64,000 nucleotides of DNA from UBA1952 sp965246905. Its GTDB lineage: Bacteria > Bacteroidota > Bacteroidia > Chitinophagales > Chitinophagaceae. Both the position numbers and the translations under genes were made by a program. The notes under the pieces were generated by a model. It worked only from the letters and a program-made list of their open reading frames with translations, was not told the origin of the DNA and ran no database searches. Location: assembly GCA_965246905.1 (NCBI GenBank), contig CBDFFZ010000020.1, positions 97,696-161,695 on the forward strand. Direction: 5' to 3'. This document shows positions 16,349-24,562 of the stretch, one piece after another (positions within the stretch are counted from its first letter, which is position 1; each line of letters begins with the position of its first letter).

Positions 16349-18028
16349 TTACTTGAGGCAGGGAGGTGTAACGGGCAATTTACCGGAAAGTTTAGGATAC
16401 TTAGTGATGTAATTGTAAACGGCTTCCTGCGCCCATTCATTGTCTTCGTAACCAACTAAAAGATTTTGGGCATTGCAGACGTACTTCACCGCGTAGGCAT
16501 TCCCCATCAGCGCAATGATCACATTTTTCTTTTGCGATGCTGCCGCCAGAAATTTTATCTGTTCGCTATCAAGGCCATAATTATTTGCAGGATAGATGCT
16601 CATGCCGTGAATGCCAACGATTATGGCGCTGATGCCCGACCGTAGCTTGGGAAGCATGCTTGCCGCGCTGGTACCTTTCGGCATTGCTGCATGTATATAA
16701 TTCGCTTCCGTCCTCCACGCAGCTTCAATGCGCGGATTTAATGGTCCATTTACAGAAATGTACTCTATGGAGTCATAGCCCAGGTGCCAGTCATTAATTA
16801 GATCTTCGCTATGTACCACCGTCATTGCTGCTCCTGCAATTTTCACATTCAGCGGACTTGTGTACTGGTTTATATCTTGGGTAATATTTCTTGTATCTAT
16901 TGCCTTAACCTTTGAGAGCCCGGCGCAGTACTTGGCTACGAGAATCTTTTTTACGCTCGCTTCCAGATCCTTATCCGCAACCTTGCCACTTTTTATGGCT
17001 TCCTTTATTTTCTGAATGGCAAGCGGCACATTCTGTGAGAAAAGCAGCACATCATTCCCGGCAATGAACGCCCGGACATCCACCTCGCCGGGTGCAAAAT
17101 ATTTGGCTACGCCCTGCATGTTCAGCGCATCTGTAAAGATCAGGCCAGTAAAGCCCATCTGCTCTTTCAGCAAGCCGGTAACCGTATTTTTAGATAGCGT
17201 TGTGGGCACGTGCGCCTCTGTTTCCAAGGCTGGAACGGATAAATGCGCCACCATCATGCTTTTTATGCCTGCGGCGATCATTTGCCGGAAAGGATAAAGC
17301 TCCAGCGAATCTAATTGTGCCATCGATTTATTCACCACCGGCAGGTCTTTATGGGAATCCACATCGGTATCGCCGTGGCCCGGGAAATGCTTGGCGCAGG
17401 CTAAGATGCCGTAATCCTGCATACCCCGCATATAGGCAATGGCCATACGCACCACCCTTGTTTTATCCTCACCGAAGGAGCGCGAATTAATGACGGGATT
17501 TGCCGGATTATTATTTACATCCACCACGGGGGCGAAGTTTATATGTACGCCTATTCTTTTGCACTGATATGCAATCGCTTTGCCCATCTGATAAGCAAGG
17601 GCGGTATCATCGGTAGCCCCGAGCATCATTTGCCTGGGAAAGTTGAGCACACTGTCGAGCCTCATGCCGAGGCCCCATTCTGCATCCATGCTGATGAGCA
17701 GTGGCACACGGGCCATGCGCTGATATTTATTGGTAAGCGCCGCCTGCCGCACAGGGCCGCCCTGCATGAAAATGAGCCCGCCGATCTGGTGCGCCGAGAT
17801 GAGGCGCTCAATGCTATCCTGGTTGAATTTCGGGCCGCCGGAATAGGCTGCCACCATGAATAGCTGGCCTATGCGCTCCTCTTCATTCAGCGTAGTATAG
17901 ATGCTGTCTGCCCAGTGTTTTGCAGCGCGGCTTGTTTTAGACTGCTGTGCGTATGATGATGCATTGAAGCAGGTAAACAGGAAAGAAAGTAGCAGGGACA
18001 GTAATAACCGGCTGGCAAAACAGGACAT
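16349..18028 (-). CDS. Glycoside hydrolase family 3 beta-N-acetylglucosaminidase, NagZ-like, secreted
   Basis: 559 residues with a signal peptide (about 1-28). The GH3 N-terminal TIM barrel carries 'VPLLISMDAEWGLGMRLD', the NagZ-type catalytic loop 'KHFPGHGDTDVDSHKDLP' (about 214-231; His/Asp acid-base dyad) and the nucleophile region 'GLIFTDALNMQGV' (about 295-307). A C-terminal alpha/beta domain follows (about 400-559). NagZ-type enzymes remove N-acetylglucosamine from muropeptides. The signal peptide puts it outside the cytoplasm, unlike enterobacterial NagZ. The serine hydrolase gene follows in the same transcript. Confidence 0.92.
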   Translation of the reverse strand: MSCFASRLLLSLLLSFLFTCFNASSYAQQSKTSRAAKHWADSIYTTLNEEERIGQLFMVAAYSGGPKFNQDSIERLISAHQIGGLIFMQGGPVRQAALTNKYQRMARVPLLISMDAEWGLGMRLDSVLNFPRQMMLGATDDTALAYQMGKAIAYQCKRIGVHINFAPVVDVNNNPANPVINSRSFGEDKTRVVRMAIAYMRGMQDYGILACAKHFPGHGDTDVDSHKDLPVVNKSMAQLDSLELYPFRQMIAAGIKSMMVAHLSVPALETEAHVPTTLSKNTVTGLLKEQMGFTGLIFTDALNMQGVAKYFAPGEVDVRAFIAGNDVLLFSQNVPLAIQKIKEAIKSGKVADKDLEASVKKILVAKYCAGLSKVKAIDTRNITQDINQYTSPLNVKIAGAAMTVVHSEDLINDWHLGYDSIEYISVNGPLNPRIEAAWRTEANYIHAAMPKGTSAASMLPKLRSGISAIIVGIHGMSIYPANNYGLDSEQIKFLAAASQKKNVIIALMGNAYAVKYVCNAQNLLVGYEDNEWAQEAVYNYITKYPKLSGKLPVTPPCLK

Positions 18029-18169
18029 GAGCCAAAAGTAGGAATAAAGGGTGACGGGGTTGTTGGTTGATAAAATTGTTGTGCTACGGGCGCTACGGTG
18101 GCAGCAGTAGAATTTTAGCGTACGGCGACTTTGTTTTTGATTAAAAAGCCCACCATTGTGTAAGCCAGC

Positions 18170-18290
18170 AAATGATGCCTATGAGCCCGCGCAAGGGATA
18201 GCAGTGGAAAGCCCACAGCGTAGCGAGGACTTGGAACGGATAGCCCGGCCCGCAGGGTGCGCCCTCATTAGGAACGATGTTCTCGTGCCA
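18170..18290 (+). ncRNA. Flavo-1-like structured RNA motif
   Basis: The segment contains 'gggatagcagtggaaagccc' and, after a short variable arm, 'ggaacggatagcccgg' flanked by 'agcccgcgc' and 'gcccgcagggtgcgccct'. By recall, this conserved pair (GATAGnAGYGGAAA ... GCGGATAGCCnGG) is the core of the Flavo-1 RNA known from Bacteroidota genomes. The function of that RNA is unknown. It lies in a 336-bp gap between the GH3 gene start (leftward) and the 3' end of a coiled-coil gene. The boundaries given are approximate. A covariance-model search is needed to confirm. Confidence 0.5.
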
Positions 18291-18364
18291 GCCGACTTAA
18301 ACCCGGGCAGCGATATAAGGAGAAATCTGCGCCTGAAAACAACCCTTATTGGGTGCACTAAGCT

Positions 18365-19000
18365 TTATTCTGCTGGCTCGTCCTCATCGCCTGGGTCTGT
18401 GCTGTTGCTGTTCCATATATCCGGGGCATATTCCCGCATGGTATTGGTAGCTATTGCCACTGCTTCTTCGTAGTGCTTACGCAATATGGCAAAGGCTTCT
18501 TTCCAGGCAAGAAGTTGCTCGCTGTCTGTTTCATCCGGGTTGGTGGAGTGCGCAATCTGAGCGGTCTTTTCTTCGGCTGTAGCATACTTAAAACCAAGCA
18601 GCCAGTTGAGCTCCTCCAGTTCTCGTTTTTGCTCTACCATCAATAGATCTCTTTTGAGCGCTTTCCCTTTCTGCTTTTTTAAAGCTTTTTCGAGGAGCGC
18701 TACTCTGGCATGAAGTTTCTCCGAATCTGCCGGGCTGGTGCTGTTTTGCCGGAGGTCCTTCAGGGAAGCGCGCAGCTCATCAATCACACGGGTCATGTAC
18801 CGCTCATTTTCAAGAGCGTCGGCAATGAGCCCTGTTTCTCCTCCGTCCTTTCTACTGCTTACCTGGCGTGTAGTGGCCGCGTCAAGTTGTTTTTTGAGCG
18901 CCTCGATCTGTACGGCTGCCCTGTGGCGCGTGTTTACGAGCTCTTCTTTAAGGCTGCTGCATATCTTAGATAATAATTCTTCCCTGCTTTCCTGTTCCAT
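18365..19000 (-). CDS. Coiled-coil protein of unknown function
   Basis: 211 residues, no signal peptide or membrane segment. Strong heptad patterns occupy about residues 1-50, 60-85 and 92-130 (Lys/Glu/Leu-rich, e.g. 'ARVALLEKALKKQKGKALK'). The C-terminus is acidic ('STDPGDEDEPAE'). No family is recognised. It is a single leftward gene; the intact frame and codon use similar to the neighbours argue that it is real. Confidence 0.65.
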   Translation of the reverse strand: MEQESREELLSKICSSLKEELVNTRHRAAVQIEALKKQLDAATTRQVSSRKDGGETGLIADALENERYMTRVIDELRASLKDLRQNSTSPADSEKLHARVALLEKALKKQKGKALKRDLLMVEQKRELEELNWLLGFKYATAEEKTAQIAHSTNPDETDSEQLLAWKEAFAILRKHYEEAVAIATNTMREYAPDIWNSNSTDPGDEDEPAE

Positions 19001-19182
19001 AAGATCAATGCAAAAAAAGGAATTAAATCATAGAATAGCGAAGAGATATTGAACCGGCTGCAAAAAAGCACTAAATGCTGAAAAGGAGAAGCTCTGCTCA
19101 TTAGCGGGCATTATCAAGGCTATTCTCTATACCTGCAAATTTTATAGAAAGAATAAATTACGCAACGATTGAATTCCAAAGG

Positions 19183-19455
19183 CTACGTGAATTGGGAATG
19201 GACGGCGGCAGCGAGCACAAGCCAGGCAATAAATGCGCCGGTCTTTTTCTTGTAAAGCAACTGCGGCACGAGCCGGTAAGCGCCGTAATAAGCGGGTATC
19301 GAGCAGTGGCCGGTAATAAGCAGCGCGGCAAGCGATTGCGACGTTACCGGCGCTTTAGGATTGCAATAAATAAGCAGGATCAGCACCGACAGGATGAGCC
19401 ACAGCAGCACTTGCAGCCCTTTGTACCGGATGAAACCACGTTTGAGATCGATCAT
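19183..19455 (-). CDS. Short membrane protein, possibly a truncated sensor kinase N-terminus
   Basis: 90 residues with about two to three hydrophobic segments ('GLQVLLWLILSVLILLIYC', 'SLAALLITGHCSIPAYYGAY', 'AFIAWLVLAAAV'). The pattern of helices followed by 'YRLVPQLLYKKKTGAFI' resembles the membrane N-terminus of LytS/YpdA-like histidine kinases of Bacteroidota, which are normally about 350 residues. No kinase domain follows, so this may be a remnant left after truncation. It could equally be an independent small membrane protein. Confidence 0.35.
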   Translation of the reverse strand: MIDLKRGFIRYKGLQVLLWLILSVLILLIYCNPKAPVTSQSLAALLITGHCSIPAYYGAYRLVPQLLYKKKTGAFIAWLVLAAAVHSQFT

Positions 19456-19655
19456 TTATATTATAGCGCACAAATTATCCCTGCAGAAAGAGGGGCAAAT
19501 TACGTGCTGCTTATGTCAATCTCATTTCGCGTCGTCAAGAAGTTGAGGCCGCTTATCACGCATATTCACCGGCTTGTGTAATACCCGTTTTTTGGCTTTA
19601 TGGCGTGGCTAAGTTTAGGTCATAAAATAATTTAGTCAACCAAAAACCGAGCGCC

Positions 19656-21188
19656 ATGAAAAAACATCTTCTACTCTTTTGCATCCTCCTGCTCAATGCC
19701 GGCGCTGTGATGGCGCAGATCACGGAAACCGAGCCCAACGATTCGCTTCCTGCAGCCAATGCCGCGATGCTGAATGCGAATGCCTCTGGTACTATCTGCA
19801 CTTATGGCCAGCTGGATGGAACGTTGGATTACTTCAGGATCATAACCCCGGTAGATGGCCGGCTCAACCTCAAAACCATGGTATCTACCACGTACCCTAC
19901 GCCGCCGGGCACGCTGAGTTTCCGGTTGTTCTCAAAGCATAATGCACCTTACAATAATTTTTCAGCACCTGTTGGTCTTAATAATACTGCCGCTACTGAT
20001 TCATTCAGCTGGTGCTGCCTGGCCGCCGATACGTTTTATATAGAGGTATATTATGGCTTTGCAGGGCCGCAGCATATTTGCATGAACTATACCTTCAATT
20101 GCACTATAACGCCGGCCACATTTGGCAATGATACCGAGCCGAATTCTGAACCGTTGTTTCCCCGGCCACTGGCCTATAATACCACTACCGATGGACATCT
20201 CGGATATCGCACAGAGCCGGTTGGCTTCGGGCCGGATGGTGACGATTATTACACCATCGTAACGCCTAAGGATGGCGTGGTGCGCATTATCACTGAAACA
20301 GAAGCGCAGTCTCCCGCTTTCTATAAGCTGGATGTAGGCTTGTACAATAAGGCGAATGGCATACTAAACACGCAGCTGGCAACCATCGGCGATTTCCTTG
20401 CGCCCGTCACCGATACGCTGTACTGGCCCTGCATAGCAAAGGATACGATGCACATAAAAGTGGGCCTCTCCAACTTTTATGATGGCGGCTACGCCTACCG
20501 CCTGAAGTATGATGTGATAAGCCCGGTATTCGCGAACGATGCAGAGCAGAACAATACAGTCGCAACGGCGCAGGTAGTGAACCCGAACAGCAATATCGAC
20601 GGCCACCTTTACTTCTACAGTCAGGGCGACGAAGACTATTTCAAATTTTATAAGCCCGATACCGGCTTTCTGAAAGTATATGCACATGCCGAGACCTGGG
20701 ATACCGCCCTCAACAACATTACTTACGTCCTGAAATTGCAAGACAAAAACGGCAATGACATCAAGACGATCTTCCCGCTGATCGGCAGTCATTCCCATCC
20801 CCTTTTCGATTCCATGTTTGTAGCATCATTGCCGGCGGATACTTTTTGTCTCATGGTGGGACACACTTATTATAATGCTCCCTGCATTTCTTACCGTCTT
20901 GGGCTGCGGTCAAATTCCATTACGGGCCCTACCGGTATAGAAAATGTGGCGTCAACGCAATTCTCCCTTTATCCAAATCCCTCCAAAGGCAGCTTCTCAG
21001 TCAAAACCAATACCACAGCGATTCTGGCGGTGAAAGTGTATGATATTTATGGAAAGACGGTATACGCGCAAAGCTATAAGGCCGGTGCCGGGATAGAAGT
21101 GCAGCTGCCGGATGCGGCGCCGGGAATTTATTTTGTAGAGATGGCTGACGGAACGAGCCGGAGTACGCAGAAGATAGTGATACAGTAA
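19656..21188 (+). CDS. Secreted protein with PPC-like repeats and T9SS type A sorting domain
   Basis: 510 residues: a signal peptide (about 1-21, 'LNAGAVMAQ'), three repeats of about 130 residues each starting with 'TEPNDS', 'TEPNSE' and 'AEQNNT' and containing 'DGxLxYxxxxxDxDYYxI' signatures, then a C-terminal type A sorting domain (about 433-510: 'FSLYPNPSKGSFSVK', 'VKVYDIYGKTVYAQS', 'AAPGIYFVEM'). The repeats look like bacterial pre-peptidase C-terminal (PPC) beta-sandwiches, often carbohydrate- or protein-binding. No catalytic domain is present. It is a single gene with a strong terminator. Confidence 0.88.
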   Translation: MKKHLLLFCILLLNAGAVMAQITETEPNDSLPAANAAMLNANASGTICTYGQLDGTLDYFRIITPVDGRLNLKTMVSTTYPTPPGTLSFRLFSKHNAPYNNFSAPVGLNNTAATDSFSWCCLAADTFYIEVYYGFAGPQHICMNYTFNCTITPATFGNDTEPNSEPLFPRPLAYNTTTDGHLGYRTEPVGFGPDGDDYYTIVTPKDGVVRIITETEAQSPAFYKLDVGLYNKANGILNTQLATIGDFLAPVTDTLYWPCIAKDTMHIKVGLSNFYDGGYAYRLKYDVISPVFANDAEQNNTVATAQVVNPNSNIDGHLYFYSQGDEDYFKFYKPDTGFLKVYAHAETWDTALNNITYVLKLQDKNGNDIKTIFPLIGSHSHPLFDSMFVASLPADTFCLMVGHTYYNAPCISYRLGLRSNSITGPTGIENVASTQFSLYPNPSKGSFSVKTNTTAILAVKVYDIYGKTVYAQSYKAGAGIEVQLPDAAPGIYFVEMADGTSRSTQKIVIQ

Positions 21189-21253
21189 AGCCGGATGGGC
21201 AATGGGATGTTTTCATAGTAATCCGTAAATATTTTAATTCTTTGGAAAGAAGG

Positions 21254-21294
21254 AAAGAGGCTGTCTCAAAAGTCGAGACAGCCTCTTTTTTATT
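21254..21294. terminator. Strong Rho-independent terminator
   Basis: Perfect 14-bp stem (aaagaggctgtctc / gagacagcctcttt) with a 7-nt loop and T-run, 66 bp after the T9SS-tagged gene. The 'gaggctgtctcaaaag' arm also resembles terminal inverted repeats of some Bacteroidota insertion sequences, so it may be a relic of one (see findings). Confidence 0.85.
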
Positions 21295-21614
21295 TGGGTA
21301 CCTATCGCAGACCGACAGTCATTCATGTGATTGTCGAAGCCTTCATTTTATTTTTGAGTCGGCCTCTTTTAGGAAGATGTGGAGCCAGGGCGCGAAATGC
21401 CAAACTTTTTCGTTGAGGATCTACGGCATATAGAATTGCGTTGTCACAGGTAGCAATTGCTGTCGCGCACTCATCGGAACTAATGTTTGAATGTATACAG
21501 TAAAATTTTTAAGCCTGTGTATAAAAAGTGTGCTGTGGTGAATCGGGATATCTTTCGCAGGGCCTGAAATAATGTTACTTTGGCAAACCCAAATCCATAT
21601 CTATTTCCACGTTC
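21295..21614. other. Intergenic region with an unstarted open frame on the - strand
   Basis: No complete gene. Between 21508 and 21323 the - strand has about 61 open codons without a start, containing 'CDNAILYAVDPQR' and 'ALAPHLPKRGRLKNKMK', ending at a TGA. This might be the decayed tail of a mobile-element gene next to the hairpin at 21254, but no family can be named with confidence. Confidence 0.3.
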
Positions 21615-22721
21615 ATGACCATGTTGGTTTCTTATCGTCTGTTTCAACTTGTTATCCTGGTCAGCGTGTGCTATAATGCGCACGCTCAGCAACTCGATGA
21701 CTTGCCTAAAGGATCGCCGGAAAGCCGGGGCTATTCGTCCGAATTATTGAGAGCCGTAGGCGCCGATGCCAATAGGCAGGTACCGAATCTGGGGGCGTTC
21801 CTTGTATGGAAACATGACGCGCTGATTTACGAAGGCTATTTTCATGGCTTCACCAAAGACAGCGTCTTCAACATTAAGTCGGCCTCTAAGACGGTTTTAT
21901 CTGCTATTGCCGGCGCAGCCATCGCAAGAGGATATTTACCCGATCTGGATACACCTGTCTTAAAAATACTTCCGGAGTATGGTCGTTCCCGCCATGAGCA
22001 CGGCATGTGGTTTTCTGAAGAAAATGAACCGGACGACAGCATCCGCCAACTGCTGACTATGCGCGATCTGATGACTATGCAGACCGGCCTTGCCTGGAAT
22101 GATTTCGGCGCCCTGGCAAATGCATGGTGCAGTTCTTCCGACCCGGTGAGGCTGACACTGGATATAGAGTATGATACGCTGCCGGGAAAGCGCTTTATTT
22201 ATTGCAGCGGTGGCGCCCATGTGTTTTGTGTGGCGCTTGCAAAGCTCATAAATGGCGACTTGTGGCACTTTGCAGATACTACCTTATTCAAGCCCGCCGG
22301 CATGCAACTTCGGCGATGGAATACAGATCCGATGGGGCGCTATATCGGCGGCTGCGATATGTACTTTACACCGCAGGATATGATGCGGTTCGGTATTTTG
22401 TACCTGAAAAACGGCAACCTGAACGGAAAACAAATACTGCCGCAATCATGGGTGAAGGAATCTATGAGCGAACATGCGGCATTGAAATACTGGGATGTGC
22501 TGCCCGGTGCTAATGGCTACGGCTATTTCTGGTGGCGCAGAAAATCGCACGGGCACCAGGTGTATGTAGCCAGCGGGATATGCGGGGAGCTGATTTGCGT
22601 AATACCGGACCTAGATATGGTCATCGTTACAGCCTGCTCGACGGGTGAAAATGCCGGACGGCCTGAAATAAAAAAGCTGCATCTGGAAATGGATAAGATT
22701 TTTGCGGCAGCTAAATCATAA
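21615..22721 (+). CDS. Beta-lactamase-related serine hydrolase, secreted
   Basis: 368 residues with a signal peptide (about 1-24, ending CYNAHAQ). The class C beta-lactamase/esterase fold is indicated by SxxK in 'NIKSASKTVLSA' (about 86-97), the Tyr motif 'RFIYCSGGAHVFC' (about 193-205), 'YFTPQDMMRFG' and a late 'YGYFWWRRKS...VYVASGICGE'. The family includes esterases and peptidases as well as beta-lactamases. Substrate is not predictable. It is a single gene followed by a large hairpin. Confidence 0.88.
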   Translation: MTMLVSYRLFQLVILVSVCYNAHAQQLDDLPKGSPESRGYSSELLRAVGADANRQVPNLGAFLVWKHDALIYEGYFHGFTKDSVFNIKSASKTVLSAIAGAAIARGYLPDLDTPVLKILPEYGRSRHEHGMWFSEENEPDDSIRQLLTMRDLMTMQTGLAWNDFGALANAWCSSSDPVRLTLDIEYDTLPGKRFIYCSGGAHVFCVALAKLINGDLWHFADTTLFKPAGMQLRRWNTDPMGRYIGGCDMYFTPQDMMRFGILYLKNGNLNGKQILPQSWVKESMSEHAALKYWDVLPGANGYGYFWWRRKSHGHQVYVASGICGELICVIPDLDMVIVTACSTGENAGRPEIKKLHLEMDKIFAAAKS

Positions 22722-22737
22722 AGCAGTTAAGATTAAA

Positions 22738-22778
22738 CACGCTGAAATCCGCTCTGGGAGCGGCTTTCAGCGTGTTCG
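22738..22778. terminator. Large hairpin, probable terminator
   Basis: Inverted repeat 'aacacgctgaaa' ... 'tttcagcgtgtt' with an inner 'ccgctc/gagcgg'-type stem, 17 bp after the serine hydrolase stop. No T-run follows, so termination would rest on the stem alone. Confidence 0.6.
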
Positions 22779-23347
22779 TGGAAATACCCGGCGAGAAGTC
22801 GAACTTTTTCAAGCCTGTTTTAGCTTATTAGAACTTTTGTTGAAATACAAAGTTGATTGATTCTTTTTGCCGTGAAAGTAAGAATCCGTATTTTGACGAG
22901 CGACGATGGTCGCTTTTTGCATAACTGCAAGGAAGTGCCTCAGGCGGGGTATTACAACATTCGCGGCAGCTCAGCCAATACAACACCAAACGCTCGTTTA
23001 TTAGTTGCAAAGAACAGAGCCGCAAAGCACCTTCAGCAGTACCAGGTAGATATATTGAAGAAAGATCTGAAAATAAATATGGGCATTGTATTCTTCTTCG
23101 GCTTTTTTAATTGTAGCTAATCCTCACCAGCCAATTTAGTTTTTCTCGCCGTCTGTATTTTTACCCTAATACTTCTTTTCCAAAAGAACATGTTAGTAAG
23201 GGATGACTTTGAAATCGTAGACTGCGCCTCACTATCCCGCAGCCTGTGGCTGCTACACTTACATTCGTAGCAATCAATAACACCTGCAAGCGTAAAAAAC
23301 AATAGCTTAAAATAAAACCTCCCAAACAAAGCATTCAGATCGGCCAA
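22779..23347. other. 569-bp region without a convincing gene
   Basis: Short open frames exist on both strands (87, 65 and 80 codons), but none has a recognisable protein or start context. A small hairpin with T-run (agcgac-gatg-gtcgctttttg) lies at about 22898-22918 on the + strand and could terminate a short RNA or be chance. Base composition is mixed, unlike the coding neighbours. The 3' part is presumably promoter space for the cupin gene. Confidence 0.4.
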
Positions 23348-23743
23348 TTGCAGCTTCATTTTCTCCTGGATGGAGAGGATACCGATAATGGCATGGTGAT
23401 GTTTGAGTTCATCATTCCCGAAGGAGCAAAAGTGTCAATGCCCCACTATCACATTGAGGTGGACGAAGTACTTTATGGCCTGGAAGGTATAACCACCTCG
23501 ACAGTTGATGGCCATACCGTAGAGATAGCGGCCGGCGACCGGTTATTTATACCCAGGGGCACCGTGCATCATCACGACAACCGCCACGTAGGCACGGCCA
23601 AAACCCTGGTCATCCTTACGCCTGCCAGCATTGGGCCTGCTTATTTTAAGGAATTGAGCGAACTGATACAGCCCGGAGTAGCGCCCGACCCACAAAGAAC
23701 GAAAGAGATTATGCTGCGCTACGGGCTTATCCCGGTAGCGTAG
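23348..23743 (+). CDS. Cupin-domain protein (N-terminus uncertain)
   Basis: 131 residues from a TTG at 23348. One cupin barrel is visible: 'PHYHIEVDEVLYGLEG' (about 34-49) and 'GDRLFIPRGTVHHHDN' (about 67-82) supply the two metal-binding His/Glu motifs. The frame extends upstream with sequence that still looks coding (…KQSIQIGQLQL) up to a TAG, but has no ATG/GTG there. Either the TTG is the start or the original ATG has been lost. Function is unknown. It is followed by a terminator shared with the convergent tRNA. Confidence 0.75.
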   Translation: MQLHFLLDGEDTDNGMVMFEFIIPEGAKVSMPHYHIEVDEVLYGLEGITTSTVDGHTVEIAAGDRLFIPRGTVHHHDNRHVGTAKTLVILTPASIGPAYFKELSELIQPGVAPDPQRTKEIMLRYGLIPVA

Positions 23744-23774
23744 TGATGAGGTATTCTATTGATACCGGAATAGC

Positions 23775-23799
23775 AAAACCCGCGCTGGGCGCGGGTTTT
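23775..23799. terminator. Bidirectional Rho-independent terminator
   Basis: Inverted repeat 'aaaacccgcgc' / 'gcgcgggtttt' between the 3' ends of the cupin gene (+) and tRNA-Val (-). A-run and T-run on the two sides allow it to serve both. Confidence 0.85.
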
Positions 23800-23808
23800 G
23801 GATTCCTG

Positions 23809-23883
23809 TGGGAGCACACGGGTTCGAACCGCGGACCCTCTGCTTGTAAGGCAGATGCTCTGAACCAGCTGAGCTATGCTCCC
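23809..23883 (-). tRNA. tRNA-Val (anticodon TAC)
   Basis: 75-nt cloverleaf read on the - strand: acceptor stem gggagca/tgctccc, D-arm gctc...gagc, anticodon stem tctgc/gcaga with loop cttacaa (anticodon TAC), T-arm with ttcgaac, discriminator A. CCA is not encoded. Confidence 0.97.
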
Positions 23884-23924
23884 TTTTTAAAGGATTGTTC
23901 CCCATCCGTTTCCGTAAGGGAGCG

Positions 23925-23954
23925 CAAAGATAAGCGCTGTTTCTTTTCCTGCAA
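23925..23954 (-). promoter_or_regulatory. Promoter of tRNA-Val, Bacteroidota type
   Basis: On the - strand a TTG (23954-23952) is followed after 19 bp by TATCTTTG (23932-23925), matching the -33 TTG and -7 TAnnTTTG boxes used by Bacteroidota sigma-70. It lies about 40 bp upstream of the mature tRNA end. Confidence 0.75.
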
Positions 23955-23998
23955 ATGTTTTTTGAGGTTTTTTCAGAAACAGCGCTTGCCTTGCATTT

Positions 23999-24337
23999 TT
24001 AGTTGATATAGATTGTAGTGCAACTGCCATACAGATTAAAACCCTGCGAGCCGAGATAGGTACCGTTAACTGTTCGTGCAGACCATGTGTGATAGCCTTC
24101 CTGGAGATAAAAATTTGCATTTCCGGATGAATTACAAAATGGCGTGTTGTAGGTAGTCTGCGTAATCCGATCCGTAGAATAATCGTCAATGGTTACGATG
24201 ATATCGGAGATGTTGGGATCATCATTCCAGAAAGTTACGGTGCCATAACGAGCATCATCGCTACGCTTACAGCCGCCAACTACGGCAAAAAGCACCAATG
24301 TAATCAGTGCTGTAAAAAGTAAAGTTGTTTTCTTCAT
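23999..24337 (-). CDS. Small lipoprotein of unknown function
   Basis: 112 residues. An N-terminal signal with lipobox 'FAVVGGC' (Cys about residue 23) predicts an exported lipoprotein. The rest is a small, beta-rich domain with 'TVTFWNDDPNISDIIVTIDD' and two further cysteines near the end that could pair. By appearance it resembles small carboxypeptidase-regulatory-like or immunoglobulin-like lipoproteins, but no family is assigned. It is a single leftward gene upstream of dapD on the opposite strand. Confidence 0.7.
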   Translation of the reverse strand: MKKTTLLFTALITLVLFAVVGGCKRSDDARYGTVTFWNDDPNISDIIVTIDDYSTDRITQTTYNTPFCNSSGNANFYLQEGYHTWSARTVNGTYLGSQGFNLYGSCTTIYIN

Positions 24338-24562
24338 AATCGCGTTTTTAAAAGTTTTAGTAGAAGGGTTGAGTTGCGTATATAGCTAACCTTTGCAAAT
24401 ATTGATCAATTTTCGGAAATAAAGACTATCAATCATTCAAAAAGTTAAAACGTATTTCTAAAAAAATCTCTTACAAAAATCATACCCAACTACGCGCGCC
24501 ACTTAATTACAGGCACAGTTCCACAACCCGTACTTTCGTATCCCAAACAAGCATCATTAATC

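Noticed and set aside
22857..23120. 87-codon + strand frame and the opposite 65- and 80-codon frames
   Set aside because: No start context, no recognisable domain and atypical composition; treated as non-coding.
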